NCBI GenBank assembly: GCA_021292165.1
Contig: CM037879.1
Coordinates: 111,344,359-111,408,358, forward strand
Direction: 5' to 3'
Source: Shinisaurus crocodilurus
Lineage: Eukaryota > Chordata > Lepidosauria > Squamata > Shinisauridae
DNA length: 64,000 nt
Made by a program: the position numbers and the translations under genes. Numbering within the stretch: position 1 is the stretch's first letter; each line of letters begins with the position of its first letter. The notes beneath the pieces were generated by a model. It did no database searches. It worked only from the letters and a program-made list of their open reading frames with translations, and was not told the DNA's origin. Below, one piece after another: positions 10,693 to 20,762 of this stretch.

Positions 10693-11182
10693 TGGATGGG
10701 GCCTAGGGAATTTATTTCAGCCATTTGAGTTCCAAGAACGGCCGTTTAGATTGCACTCAAATGGCTAAAATCGAGGCTTTAATGGTCGAGTGCAAACGCC
10801 ATCCACAGCCATTAAAGTCGACGGGGCTTTGGGGCTTTAATGTTGATTGATGTCACTCGGACTGTGAAGGGACTCCAGTTCACGGTGCGATGCTAGGAAA
10901 GTCCGCGCTAACTGCGGGAAAGCTTTCGAAGGAGAAAATTGCAAGACGTTTAATTGACCGAGATTCTTTTTTTTCGAGCCGGGCTTCTAAAAGCCAGATC
11001 AGCTGCAAGTTAAGATCTACTTTACCCCCAAGGAGACGGGTCTTAGTTTATGAAGCTGACCATTTCTTTCAGGACGAGCGAATCTCCCGTTTTACTGGCC
11101 TGGGAAGTCCCGCTTCTTTCGAGAGGAAGACACGTATCTTTTAAACTACCGGACTGCTGCAGCCTCTTGTTCCGGAGAACAC

Positions 11183-11232
11183 TGCGAAGTAAGCCTCTTT
11201 GAAATGAATGGGACTTACTTCCCAGTAACACC
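11183..11232. repeat. Palindromic 85-bp-family repeat, core only
   Basis: GCGAAGTAAGCCTCTTTGAA followed by ATGGGACTTACTTCCCAGTA. Both arms of the dyad are present; the outer termini are lost. Confidence 0.72.
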
Positions 11233-11367
11233 CCATCACGCTGCATGGAAGGTAGTCCCACGTCGGCAGATCCATCGGAGCGCAGAGTGTTTCGGAGCAG
11301 GGTTGAAGAATCTTTTTAGGGCAGAAGTGTGAAAGATGCAACGTCCCTGCCTTGTTAAAATCACTCT

Positions 11368-11440
11368 GGGTTGCATCCAACGGTAGTCTAACATCAGTCC
11401 CATTCATTCCAACGGGTCTACTCTAAACAGGACCAAACAG
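11368..11440. repeat. Hairpin MITE, GTTGTATCCAATG family, diverged
   Basis: GGGTTGCATCCAACGGTAGT, then CTAACATCAGTCCCATTCAT, close to the copy at 19579..19658. The right end is decayed. From 11441 to 12930 I see unique intronic sequence with a poly-T tract near 11688 and no recognised element. Confidence 0.72.
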
Positions 11441-12934
11441 AAGATTTCAACGACACAGAAATAACCTTTTGTTAAGACGTGTCCCCTCCATATCACTGCT
11501 GGGTTTACTCTAGAGTCTGGATTTCTCCTTAGGGGCAAGTTCTCAGAACCGACCCGTGGTGGCAAGTCGTGTTAATAGGTCTCACCGATCCTGCCCCCCC
11601 CAACCATCCATAGGTTCGGGCTTCATTAGCCCCTGCCATAAAATAGGTTGGCCAGATAATGGGTCATCTGGTGTTTGTTTGTTTTTTGGTTTTTTTTTTT
11701 TTTTTTGCTGCTTTCCCTAAGAACCTTTAAATTCATTAGGCTCAAATTTTCCCAATGCTGTTTTATATCACGACGCCTTGATTTTTAATTTTCTTCTTCA
11801 AGAATGGTGATAAAACAGATTGGAAATGCTCGTCTAACCTTTCATCGATCCAAAAGGTTTTGCTACCAGCTCCATCCCGTTAATCTTCCCACTCCCAACT
11901 CAAACTATTTTGCTTTACTCTTGCGGTGATGGGATTTACTGGTTTAAAGTGCGAGTAAATTACTTCTTGTCATCCACTCTACTACAAAAGTAAAGAGAAT
12001 CCATTTCAATATGTATATACGGGAGAAAGTTTTGAATGCGGGAGAATACCAAGCGATGCCAGAATAACAGCAGGCAGAATAAAGTTAGTTTGTAGCTACA
12101 GCAAAACACACGCGCAGCAGAAGATGAAGAAGCAGCAGCGGAGGGTGGGAGAGAGATAAAGGGAGAGGGATCCTGAGTTCGCACGTAGCCGTTTTTCCGC
12201 AGATCAATCTACACGCACGTGTTTCTCGGCTCCTTTTTATTTTCTTTCCCCACAAGCCATTAAAAAAAAAAGTAATTATGGTGGCGCGATCTCGCTCTAA
12301 AACGGCCTAACCCATCACTTGTCATACACCAAATTGGATTGTGCATGTTACTGACCCCATCACTCATATTAGACAAACTCCAAAAGTCCCTTCTTGGATT
12401 TCTAGCGTTTGAAGCCAACTCCTAGCCAGAGCAGTCAATCAGACTTAAAAATAAAAAAATTTAAAAAATTCCCCAGTTATGAGGTGTACCCGGATTTAGG
12501 ATTAAGGGAAATGTGACTTTTAAGTTGTTTCTGCTTCCCTCTTTTGCAGGATTATGCGGTAAGGCTGGAAATGGTGTGCAAAGTATTCCCTTCAAATCCT
12601 CTTTCCACAGAGCCCCCTCCCCCTATGCGAGTCTGTGGCATTCAACTATCTGGAAGTTCCAGAGGGTTTTTTTTTTAAAGTATTAATTGTAGCAGAAGAA
12701 AGTTGTGTAGATCGTTAAATATAATATTTCCACTTCGCATTTAACCAAACATTCCCTGCTCCGAGGCAAAGAGACCTGTACAACAAATGCCTGCCTGAAT
12801 CAAGAAATATGTACACACACTTTTCTCTCCGCCCGACTCCGAAGTTAGTAACAGGCCCGCGCGCGCGGCACCAGAACAAACATCTGGGAAAGAGCTTGCC
12901 TTGAAACACCCCCCCTCCCCAACCAAGCACCTTG

Positions 12935-12998
12935 ATCCTCAACAGGTTTACTTGGAAGTAAGCCCCATGGGTTTACTCCGAAGTAAGTATGGTTAGGA
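12935..12998. repeat. Palindromic 85-bp-family repeat fragment
   Basis: GTTTACTTGGAAGTAAGCCC and GTTTACTCCGAAGTAAGTAT are two family half units. They lie only about 140 bp from NR2E1 exon 1, on its intron side. Confidence 0.75.
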
Positions 12999-13137
12999 AC
13001 GGCCGCGTCCAATCGGCTCTGAGCGGATCCCAGGCCAGTGAACCGCCTGAAACTGACTAGCCTCGTTGGCCAAAAGCTCCCGCCCTGGGCGAAGCCAGCC
13101 ATTCTCCTGCGGGCCGCCACCGCCAAGCATTACCCAC

Positions 13138-13162
13138 TTGTTGATCCTGCCGGCTTGCTCAT
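13138..13162 (-). CDS. NR2E1: NR2E1 (TLX) coding exon 1: start codon and residues 1-8
   Basis: Read on the minus strand, the start codon at 13162 is followed by codons for Ser-Lys-Pro-Ala-Gly-Ser-Thr and a single A, then GTGGGT as the splice donor. The predicted protein start MSKPAGST matches the known amino end of vertebrate NR2E1. The lone A joins GC of exon 2 to give serine, so the reading frame continues into RILD and the zinc finger. The bases before ATG (AGA, with A at -3) make an adequate initiation context. The exon is far too short to be found by open-frame scanning and was located by looking for the family's start. Coding exon 1 lies in GC-rich sequence, as expected for a CpG-type developmental promoter. 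Confidence 0.93.
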
Positions 13163-13973
13163 TCTGGAGTCCCACAGGACGACTCCGGCTGCTGCTGCTG
13201 CTGCTGCTTCCGGAGGAGGAGGAGGAGATCTCCCGCTGCTTTGAGACCGAGAGTCGCCCTCGGGTTGTCTGGAATTGTTTCCGTCGGCTGCTTCGGCTGC
13301 ACTTCGGATGGCGTGACAGGTGCCTCAGAATCGCCCCGGCGAGGCGAAGCGACGCATCCTCCTCCTCCCGCTCCCTCCCCTTCCCAAATAATCGCGTTGG
13401 CAGTTTCTTAGAGAGGGCGATTCTGAAAGGAGGAACTTTTGCTGGCTGGCTTGATCGCTCGGTTCTTCTTGCAAGGAGAGAGACGGAAAGAGGGAGGGAG
13501 GGAGAAAACCACCAATAACTAATTCCTTGCCAGGCGCTAAGAAGTTGGTTTTCCCTCGTTAGTGTTTGGGGAAGGGATGGTGGTGGTCTGGGCGCGGGGG
13601 GGAGGTAAGATGAGGGAGGGGGGAAATTAACAGCAACACGATCAGAAGAGAGGAAGAAAGCTGGATTTGTGAGCTAGGCTGAGCAGCTCAGTGCTCCTAG
13701 GCAGAGATCAGAGGCTGAAAAATAATAAAAAGGAGGAGGGGGGGCTTAGAGGAGGCAGGGTCTGGTTCTCAGAAAGTGAATGGCACCAACCAAAAAAAAA
13801 AAAAAAAAAAAGTGAAAGGTTTCCAGAAGTTCATCACACTGGCTGACTTTGTGCTTTGAGCCTTCAGCCTGAAGCGCCTATAATATCCCCCAGGAGCTCT
13901 GACAGGCAGCCAGCGGGGAGGGAACGGACGCTCCCCTCCCCCTCCCCCTCCCTCCAATTCTTGGCGATCTGTG

Positions 13974-13981
13974 TGACGTCA
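13974..13981. promoter_or_regulatory. Perfect CRE palindrome TGACGTCA
   Basis: An exact 8-bp CREB/ATF consensus, about 810 bp upstream of the NR2E1 start codon and inside the CpG-rich promoter region. Binding is inferred from the motif only. Confidence 0.5.
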
Positions 13982-14113
13982 GCTCGGGGCTGGAAGGGGG
14001 TGTGTGCGTTCAATGCTAAAGATATTAATGAACCTCCGAGAGCTTCTGCTGAGGAGTTTGGAGAGCTGATTTACCAGCCTTGCTTTGCCTTTCTTAACAG
14101 TATCGAAAGCAGT

Positions 14114-14121
14114 TTTTTATA
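14114..14121 (-). promoter_or_regulatory. TATA-like box on the NR2E1 strand
   Basis: TATAAAAA read on the minus strand, about 950 bp before the start codon. It would imply a 5' UTR of up to about 0.9 kb if unspliced. A plus-strand TATAAAAGAG also occurs at 14237 next to poly-T, so chance is possible. Confidence 0.3.
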
Positions 14122-14739
14122 AGGGTTTTGTGGGGGGCGGCGCGGGGATTGCCTTAGCGCGTCTGGGTTTTTTCTCTGTTTAATGGCGATTTTGATCAAC
14201 AACTCTGCCTCGGGACTTCTTTTTTTTTTTTTTTTTTATAAAAGAGAGCGAGAAAGTGTCGCTTCAGGCCATGCGGGGGCGTGTTTAAAAGTTGATGCTG
14301 GCGAAGGTAAAAAAAAAAGAAAGAGAGGCGACCTTTGGCGAGGCTCGATCACCCGGCCCAACTTGGGGAGGGAGAGAGGGGGCGGGGTGGGGGTGTGACT
14401 GGAGGCGGGGGGCGTCTTCTCCCCCCCATATTGCTCCCGATTGGAAGGGGAGACCTGATGGGGGGGGGGACTACGACGAGGGAGAGGCCGCCCTCATTGC
14501 ACGAAGCGGGACGTTCGGTTGCTTAAGCACGCTCGGGAGGTCCTGCAGCCTGGATACCAAGGCGATGGGCAGCAGTTCCGACTGGCAAGGCGCCGTGGCA
14601 AAGGGTGTGGGCGGGGATTAGTCCCCAGCAGTGCAAATTTCATGTCGCCCAGGAACTCACCATGTGGCTCAGCGCCAAGTCAACTATGGTGCTCTTGGCG
14701 TCTGCAGTGCTGTTATGCTATGCAGTATGTGGGTGGTGG

Positions 14740-14779
<40 letters not shown>
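14740..14779. repeat. (GAT)n microsatellite
   Basis: About 13 GAT units. Confidence 0.96.
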
Positions 14780-15116
14780 ACCGGCCGTCCTGTTAGGGTT
14801 GCTGTAAGGATGATCGTGACAGGAACGCTCAGAAAGCCCAGTCTAATCATGATTATTATTGGATCGTCAACCAGCGTTCCAAATGCCGCTGAGCAGTCAC
14901 GTTACACAGAGCGCTCTTATTCAGCTGAAGAGTTCAAAGCAACACAATGATGTGTGTCTAAGAGAAAGTGTGTGTGTGTGTGTGATGTGTACATATGAGT
15001 CCCCATCCTGATTACACACACACGATTATGTGGGCATCTCTAGCTCCCCAAACTCTGATCTTGTTTGCCTAGAATGTATAAGGATGGTATATCATGTATC
15101 CAAAGATGATCTAGAC

Positions 15117-15253
15117 CGGCCTTCCCCAACCTGGTGCTCTCCAGAGGTGTGTTGGACTACAACTCCCATCACCCCGACTTTTGGCCATGCTGGCTGGACA
15201 TGATGGAAGTTGCAGTGCGACACATCTGGAGGGCACCAGGTTGGGGAAAGCTG
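15117..15253. mobile_element. hAT hairpin MITE with near-perfect duplication
   Basis: Left arm CCTTCCCCAACCTGGTGCTC and right arm GGCACCAGGTTGGGGAAAG are inverted repeats, with ACAACTCCCATCACCCC near the centre. Flanks ATCTAGAC and ATCTAGTC match at 7 of 8 bases and fit the hAT preference for TCTAGA-like targets. Confidence 0.88.
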
Positions 15254-15585
15254 ATCTAGTCCAAATATCGCACCCTTGGAGGAAATCTCAAGGTTACATC
15301 CACACCACAGTCAAGGCCTCCCTCTCCCTTACAGGTTATGGTAGTTTGACGCAGTCACACAGCAGCCCAAAAGATGCTCTCGCTCTCCCTCCCCACCCCC
15401 AGAAATGCCTGTTCAACAAACAGTGAGCTAAACTATCAGGGCCTGGCGGCAGGCAAAATCCTCCAAGGTTGCTGGTCCATGTGACCTGGAGGAAAGTCTT
15501 AGCAAACGTCCGGGCAAGAAGCCAACCCCAGCCTGGGGTCTCCCCCTTAGAAGAAAAAAAAAATCGCTGTAATACCATCACCCCC

Positions 15586-15586
15586 A

Positions 15587-15615
<29 letters not shown>
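15586..15615. repeat. (CA)n microsatellite
   Basis: About 15 CA units, 25 bp before the hAT element at 15641. Confidence 0.96.
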
Positions 15616-15617
<2 letters not shown>

Positions 15618-15640
15618 CTATATCTCTTGATATCTCTAAT

Positions 15641-15781
15641 CAGGGCTCTCCAACCTTGGGTCCCCAGATGTTGGTGGCCTACAGCTCCCAGCATAGCCAG
15701 CCAGCATGGCTAATGGCAAGGGATTCCGGGAGCTGTAGTCCAGCAACATCTGATCTGGGGACCCAAGGTTGGAGAGCCCAG
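15641..15781. mobile_element. hAT hairpin MITE, near-perfect palindrome
   Basis: The element starts CAGGGCTCTCCAACCTTGGG and ends CCCAAGGTTGGAGAGCCCAG. The terminal arms are almost exact inverted repeats over about 30 bp. Flanks TCTCTAAT and CTTCTAGT match at 5 of 8 bases, a decayed hAT duplication. Confidence 0.88.
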
Positions 15782-15890
15782 CTTCTAGTTGGAGCAATCT
15801 CGGACATCCAGGGGAGAAATGGCGCGTTTCTTCAGGCAGCGACAACAACGGATCTCCTGACTCTGGCGGGCCCCAACCGACCTCTTAAAG

Positions 15891-15969
15891 CAGCCTTGCC
15901 TGACGTGGCGCCCATCAGATGTTTTGGACTTCAACTCCTATTTGCCCCAAGAAAGCTTGGGCAAGGCTG
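15891..15969. mobile_element. hAT MITE remnant, 79 bp
   Basis: Ends CAGCCTTGCC and GGCAAGGCTG. Flanks TCTTAAAG and TTTTAAAG match at 7 of 8 bases. The internal GATGTTTTGGACTTCAACTC is shared with 5330..5450 and the right window edge. Confidence 0.85.
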
Positions 15970-15989
15970 TTTTAAAGGATGGCTCCTTA

Positions 15990-16150
15990 TGATTTATTTT
16001 ATTTGAATTAGCGTTATTTTATTTTACTTCATTTAAACATGTACATTCCCGCCTTCCATCGTTGTCCCCAAGCAGCTTACAAAACAAAACACAATAGTTT
16101 GAGAAGAACGATCGGTCATAAAATGCAATCAAACACGTATTCCAGACCAC
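15990..16150. mobile_element. L2-like LINE 3' region remnant
   Basis: TTTATTTTATTT-rich start, then CCGCCTTCCATCG and CAGCTTACAAAAC, the pattern seen in the L2-like tails at 50785 and 56985. It is too short to be firm. Confidence 0.45.
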
Positions 16151-16489
16151 CACCTTCTCCTGCAATATACCCCCCCCACACACCCCATTTCAGAAAACCC
16201 TTCACGAAACCAGCGGCATTCCAGAAGAAGTCCCTCGTTATTTTAGACTCCGCGATCCGGCAAAAATCTGCAGGATGATGCCCTCAGCCGGTGAATGGCA
16301 GGAGTGGTACCCATTTTGTGGGGGCGGGGGCGGGGGCACAATCCCTACTTAATTTCAGAGGGAGTCGCATTAGGCCCTTCTGTGCAGACGGGGATGGGCT
16401 GCTGCTCCAAGCCGCAGCTCATTCCCCCCCCCCCGCCCCAAATCACGGGGCGCTAACTACCTCGTTGTAAGTTGTCGCCCATCCTCTCA

Positions 16490-17000
16490 GCCCCCAACTG
16501 ATAAAAAGGACCTAGTTAAAGAGAGCCATTATCCGAGCCCCTGATCTTTAAGAGATTACCCAACTCGAACTTTAAACCCAATCAGAGGCTCTGTCAGTAG
16601 AACAAGAGCTTATTAACCTCTCCCAGGGAAGGGGGCTTGTTTGGGGCTTTACATCGTTCCGATTGGGGTGTGTGTGTAGGTGGAAGGCGCGGGGGGGGGG
16701 AGCGCCAGGGGGAGGCAGAAGACACTCTCGTTCAATCCCATCAGCTGGGGAGGGACGGAAAGAGCTTGACGCATTGTTTTGCGTGCATGTCAAGGGGATG
16801 CCCCCCCCCCCCCCCGGCGCCGCAGATCTTGCTGCGGATCAGCAGTCAGCACGTTTAATTAAATCGGCTACAGTTCCCTAACGACATAACGAGGAGGGGC
16901 GATCCCCTTGGCTCTGCGCCTCTGTTGCAGAGTTGGTCATGGTGTATTTATTGCATCGGGAATTTGCAGCAAATAATCCCTTTGGTTTAAAAGAGGAAAT
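16490..17000. promoter_or_regulatory. Candidate conserved regulatory block upstream of NR2E1
   Basis: Two unique islands (about 16490..16625 and 16845..17000) separated by a G/C-rich stretch. They contain CCCCTGATCTTTAAGAGATT, ACGTTTAATTAAATCGGC and GCAAATAATCCC, that is, TCF/LEF-like and homeodomain-like words. No repeat similarity is seen. The stretch 17001..17437 is unique and unassigned. Confidence 0.42.
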
Positions 17001-17437
17001 GCCTTTCTTTCTTTTTTTGGTGGGATAGAATCAACTTCATGGGTGATAACAGGTCACTTTTTGTTTGTTTGCTTCAGGCTCTTCTGGCAGAAGACTCTCC
17101 GAATCGCAGGCCTTGCTTGTAGTCCTCATGAACAACTGCGCACAACCCACCCACCCCGGTAATGGGATTGTATGCAGGTCATTGGGACGTATCGCTCGCG
17201 CAGGAGAAGCTCTCGCTGGATCGTGCTCATGGTGTATAAAACGTTATGGAACCCACACAATATCGACTGGGGGCCCACAAGGCGACGCCGAGACGAGATA
17301 TGTAGGTAGAAGAATGCCGCTGATTGAGTTGGACCTGGGAGCATACAGGTAGAGGCAGAAATATACCTGCTGTCAGCTAGCTAGGAAATCCCTGTCTCCA
17401 GTTAGCTGTCACTGACATGCCGCACTCTGATTATTGG

Positions 17438-17772
17438 GAAGCAAGCCCCACTGAGTTCCATGCGAAGCGCAAGGCTGCTCCCAGATTAAGGGCTGCAATC
17501 CTATACTCACTTACCAGGAAGTAAGTCCCACGGAATTCAATGGGGCTTACTTCTGAGCAGATATGTACAGGCTTGCACTGTACAAGGCAATCTTACAGAG
17601 CAAACCTCCTAGGCATGTTTGCTTGGAAGCAGGTTCCACTGTGTCCGATGGAATTTACTCCCAGGTAAATGTGCAAAGGATTACAGCCTTGCAGTGTAAT
17701 TCCATTGAACCCACTGAGTTCAATAGGTCTTACTTTCAGGTAAGTGTGCATATTATATAGGATTGCAGCCTT
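17438..17772. repeat. Tandem cluster of four palindromic 85-bp-family repeats
   Basis: Units at about 17438..17485 (partial), 17486..17576, 17580..17690 and 17695..17772. They show GGCTGCAATCCTATACTCAC, TTCAATGGGGCTTACTTCTG, CTCCCAGGTAAATGTGC and a final GGATTGCAGCCTTAG. Orientations differ, as expected for a palindrome. Confidence 0.88.
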
Positions 17773-17849
17773 AGTTGATCAATTGTATGAGTTTGACTCA
17801 ATTAATTGATTAAATCTGTATACAATACATCTGACTCTGTATCCCCACC

Positions 17850-18178
17850 CTACATCAGGTGGCATCCAGAGCACATATACAACTGGCCCCATCTGTTGTT
17901 GTTTTGAAGAGGGCTTTAAAGAACTTTTTTGTTTTTCTGACTTTTAATTGAAAGGCTGCTCTTTCTGTTGGTCAGTTTAAGTTTTTTTTAAATTTGGTTT
18001 TAGATTGGATGTCACTGTAACTGGTTTATTTTACATTAGTTGTTTTAAAATGATTTTATGATTATGATTTTTTTTTTTAAAATTGAAATTGATAGTGGAT
18101 GTTTTATGTTGTAAGCTACTTTAGGAAGACAGTGGTCATGAAAAGCGGCTAAGAAAAATATAAAATAAATAAAATGTT
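17850..18178 (+). mobile_element. L2-like LINE 3' end
   Basis: The segment ends TTTATGTTGTAAGCTACTTT, then a GCGGCTAAGAAAAATATAAA-type tail, the plus-strand form of the lizard L2 3' end. Upstream GAGGGCTTTAAAGAACTTTT matches the final codons (ALKxFLF-like). Confidence 0.65.
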
Positions 18179-18230
18179 GTTGTTCCCCTGCAACAATTGA
18201 GTAATCATTTAGATTAATACATTCTAAAAC

Positions 18231-18365
18231 TTTTAAAGCACAATCCTATGCATGTTTAGACAGAAAAAAGTCCTATAACTCCCAGCCGGCATGGCTGACT
18301 GGGGGATGCTGGGAGTTGTAAGCCTTTTTTCTGTCTAAACATGCATAGGATTGTGCCCTTAACCA
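18231..18365. mobile_element. Long-hairpin MITE, GCACAATCCTATGCATG family
   Basis: The arms are about 55 bp each and nearly perfect inverted repeats: CAATCCTATGCATGTTTAGA at the left, TCTAAACATGCATAGGATTG at the right, with TACAACTCCCAGC-type inner arms. Flanking TTA on both sides fits a 3-bp duplication of the PIF/Harbinger kind. No transposase is present. Confidence 0.85.
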
Positions 18366-18479
18366 ACTAAAATTCTGGGTCCAGAAGCACCCTCAAACTG
18401 CACACCTGATCCTTCAGGAGTGCAACCCCATCTAGAACAGGCTAAAATCCCCAATCCCACCCAGATTAGTTTGTCTACT

Positions 18480-19030
18480 GATCAGAAGTATCTCAGTCTT
18501 GTCAGATTGAGCCTTAATTTATCAACCCACATCCAATCCTTTATTGCATTATTCAGGACTTCAGCAGTCTCCTTGGCACCAGTTGAACAAGTGAAATAGA
18601 GCTGGGTATATCTCATCAGCATAGAGATTAGACACAACCCCAAAACTCTGGATGAGGTCTCCCAATGGCTTCATGTAATGTCAAAAAGTATAGGCGACAA
18701 AATAGAGCCCCGAAGGCCCCCAGAGGCCAATAGCCAAAGGGCTGAGAAATGATCTCCGAACACCACCTTCTGGAAGCACTCAGCCAGATAGGACCAGAAC
18801 CACTGCAAACAGTGCCCCCAAGTCCCATATTGGCCAAACATCCCCAAAGGATACCATGCTGGTTGATGTTATTGAATGCTGCTGAGAGGTCCAGCAGAAC
18901 CAACCGGGGCACACTCTCCCTGTCTGGTTTCCAGTGTAGGTCATCTACCAAGGCTGTTTCTGACCCCAAACTAGGCCTGAACCCAGATTGAAAAGGATCC
19001 AAAAAAATTAGCTTCATCCAAGAAAGCCAG
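18480..19030 (-). pseudogene. L2-like LINE reverse-transcriptase fragment
   Basis: On the minus strand an open stretch (18628..19017) reads DPFQSGFRPSLGSETALVDD, then LVLLDLSAAFNNINQHGILW, the RT block that carries the first catalytic aspartate in L2-type LINEs. Further on it decays, with frame loss before the YADD block. It is a dead fragment; the GVPQGS region is recognisable only in part (ISQPFGYWPLGAF). Confidence 0.82.
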
Positions 19031-19099
19031 GAGTTGGGTTTATCTAACCAATTAATCAGCTGAACATTGCAAACAAGTAATTGTGCTTAGGATGGGAGC

Positions 19100-19475
19100 C
19101 TAGGGGCTAGTTCACACATCCCATGAATTCATCCCTTGATTTCTCTATACTTGATTTCACTAGACTTGAGGCTTTTTTGACAGCTGAATGTGCGAACTGA
19201 CTCAATTGAAAAGTATTGCATTTGGGGTGAGGTTCTATCTGTCATGTTATATCACACATACAAGTCATCGCTTGATGTTATTGTCAAGAAGTAATAAATA
19301 TGCATGTGTGAATCGGCTCCCAGTGACTGGCAGCTGAATGTTTGAACTGGCTGTAGGGAAATCCTGTTCTGTGAGGTTATATGAAAGTTCTGTCTCTGGG
19401 GTTACACATATATGTATAACCACTTGATGATGCAGTTACACTGTGAATATGCATGTGAGAACCAGGCCGAAATGT
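19100..19475. repeat. Imperfect tandem duplication, unit about 165 bp
   Basis: GACAGCTGAATGTGCGAACT at about 19180 recurs as GGCAGCTGAATGTTTGAACT at about 19328. AATATGCATGTGTGAATCGG recurs as AATATGCATGTGAGAACCAG. It may be the inside of an unrecognised transposon. Confidence 0.6.
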
Positions 19476-19578
19476 CTGCAACTTCAAATAATGACCTGAA
19501 TGCATGAATAGCCATGATAGATCTAGAACCCCAAATCTCACCTCAAACACAAGGCTATACAGAGAGGAATCAGAGGGC

Positions 19579-19658
19579 CATAGTGATGTTAGTGTTAGTC
19601 TAACATCAGTCCCATTCATTTCAATGGGTCTAATTAGGACTAACACTGGATACAACTC
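19579..19658. repeat. Hairpin MITE, GTTGTATCCAATG family
   Basis: TGTTAGTCTAACATCAGTCC at the left and GACTAACACTGGATACAACT at the right; it shares CAGTCCCATTCATTTCAATG-type core with 11368. Confidence 0.78.
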
Positions 19659-19747
19659 AGATAGCTCACATATTTACCTGCCAACTGATCAGTTGCCCAC
19701 CCCTACCCCAAATGCATGTCTGCCACTGAAAATGACAGGTACCATTC

Positions 19748-19858
19748 CAGCTCCTCCTTCTGTAACATCTATAGAACTTGCCCACATCCTGATTTTGTGA
19801 CCTCCTTCATAGCCCTGTCTTCCACCTGCAGGAGCCAATAATGTGGAATAGGAAAGAG
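19748..19858. repeat. Dispersed 111-bp segment, copy 1
   Basis: CAGCTCCTCCTTCTGTAACA to ATAATGTGGAATAGGAAAG. It repeats at 21695..21808 in the same orientation with only a few differences. I do not recognise the family. Confidence 0.85.
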
Positions 19859-19941
19859 GAGTGGAGAAATGCAGTTTTTCCTGATGGCAGGACACAGATA
19901 AGTTCCTTAAGATATTATGGAGGTGGGGAGGACAAACAAAA

Positions 19942-20070
19942 AGGCCTGTGGCTTATGCTAAGCATAGTCAGGCCTGGTTATTACTTGGATGGGAGACCCC
20001 TCCTCTAGTTTCCTGCATTGAGCAGGGGGCTGGACTCGATGGCCTTCCAACTCTATGAAATCTATCTATG
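19942..20070 (+). mobile_element. 5S-rRNA/CR1 chimeric SINE, internally deleted
   Basis: AGGCCTGTGGCTTATGC, then the 5S-like GGCCTGGTTATTACTTGGAT, then the CR1 tail TTGAGCAGGGGGCTGGACTC. About 25 bp of the 5S-like region (GTCTGAGCGTGGAA) is missing. Sequence 20071..20550 is unique and AT-rich. Confidence 0.85.
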
Positions 20071-20550
20071 AAAGTCAGAAAAGCATCCATCATTTTTTGG
20101 TGGCAACCCATTATTTTAGAGTAACTTCTAGTTTGGTCCTAAATCTCTATTACAGGTGCAGAATCCTTTTAGGAAAGATTCATATTGTGTGTGTATATAT
20201 ATTTAATGAATTCAGACCAAATCTGACAGTTTGGCCATAGTGCAAGCCCCAGTATTTTGATTGACCTTGTAATGGGATATTACAAAAGCTCTCCTTCCCC
20301 CTTTTAGCTATAGGCATCCAGGATTTTAACCCTCTTTATGGGCATAGTCTGTTTGAATGTATTACTTACATGAATATTCTATCACAAGTGATTGTTGTAT
20401 GATATATACAATTAGTATCATTTGTATTTAGCTACTGGGTTGCAGAATTTGATCCCAGTTGTATTTCATGTTTATGGTTCTTTCAATGGTTGTATATTTT
20501 ACTGCACATGAGGCTATGATCATATATCCATCCTTGTGGTGGTTTCTTTG

Positions 20551-20762
20551 GGTTCAATCCAATGCTGGCCATCCACTAGTGGAATGGAAACCACTACTGG
20601 AACAGATTTCCCCTACCCCCTGCAGCCAGCCACCCCCAAATCTGCTCCAGATGGTTGGGGGACCCTCTGGAGCAGATTTGGGGCCTGCGGAGAGGATGAG
20701 AGGATGGGGAATTCCCATTGCATCAGCAGACTTCGCTCACATGACTGTTGGATCCAACCCCC
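20551..20762. mobile_element. Possible MITE with GGGTTNNATCCAA ends
   Basis: Left TGGGTTCAATCCAATGC and right GTTGGATCCAACCCC are inverted repeats about 200 bp apart. AGTGGAATGGAAACCACTACT lies inside. No duplication is visible, so this is tentative. Confidence 0.4.

Larger units (their letters stand above)
3481..13137 (-). other. NR2E1: NR2E1 intron 1 (about 9.66 kb)
   Basis: The intron has donor GTGGGT next to 13138 and acceptor TTTCAG next to 3480, phase 1. It has no LINE reverse-transcriptase fragments. It holds many palindromic 85-bp-family repeats, CR1 tail scraps, one CORE-SINE fragment, microsatellites and several unique, homeodomain-site-rich islands that are candidate enhancers. 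I found no other open exon in it. Confidence 0.9.
13163..14660 (-). promoter_or_regulatory. NR2E1: NR2E1 5' UTR and proximal promoter, CpG-rich region
   Basis: GC- and CpG-rich sequence directly upstream of the NR2E1 start codon. It includes a (GCT)n run at 13189..13209, polypurine runs, a perfect CRE at 13974, a minus-strand TATA-like box at 14114 and GGGCGGGG Sp1-type boxes around 14379..14412. The block 13970..14125 is unique, AT/GC mixed and looks constrained. The transcription start and any 5' UTR intron cannot be fixed without RNA data. Confidence 0.6.

Noticed and set aside
14237..14246. Plus-strand TATA box driving a divergent transcript
   Set aside because: TATAAAAGAG abuts a poly-T tract and no exon or conserved block follows at a suitable distance; chance is likely.
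14519..14950. Open frame with a long aspartate run
   Set aside because: The aspartates come from the (GAT)n microsatellite; there is no family similarity and no splice context.
18628..19017. Novel minus-strand gene
   Set aside because: It reads as an L2-like RT fragment (LDLSAAF block) that loses its frame; no intact domain.
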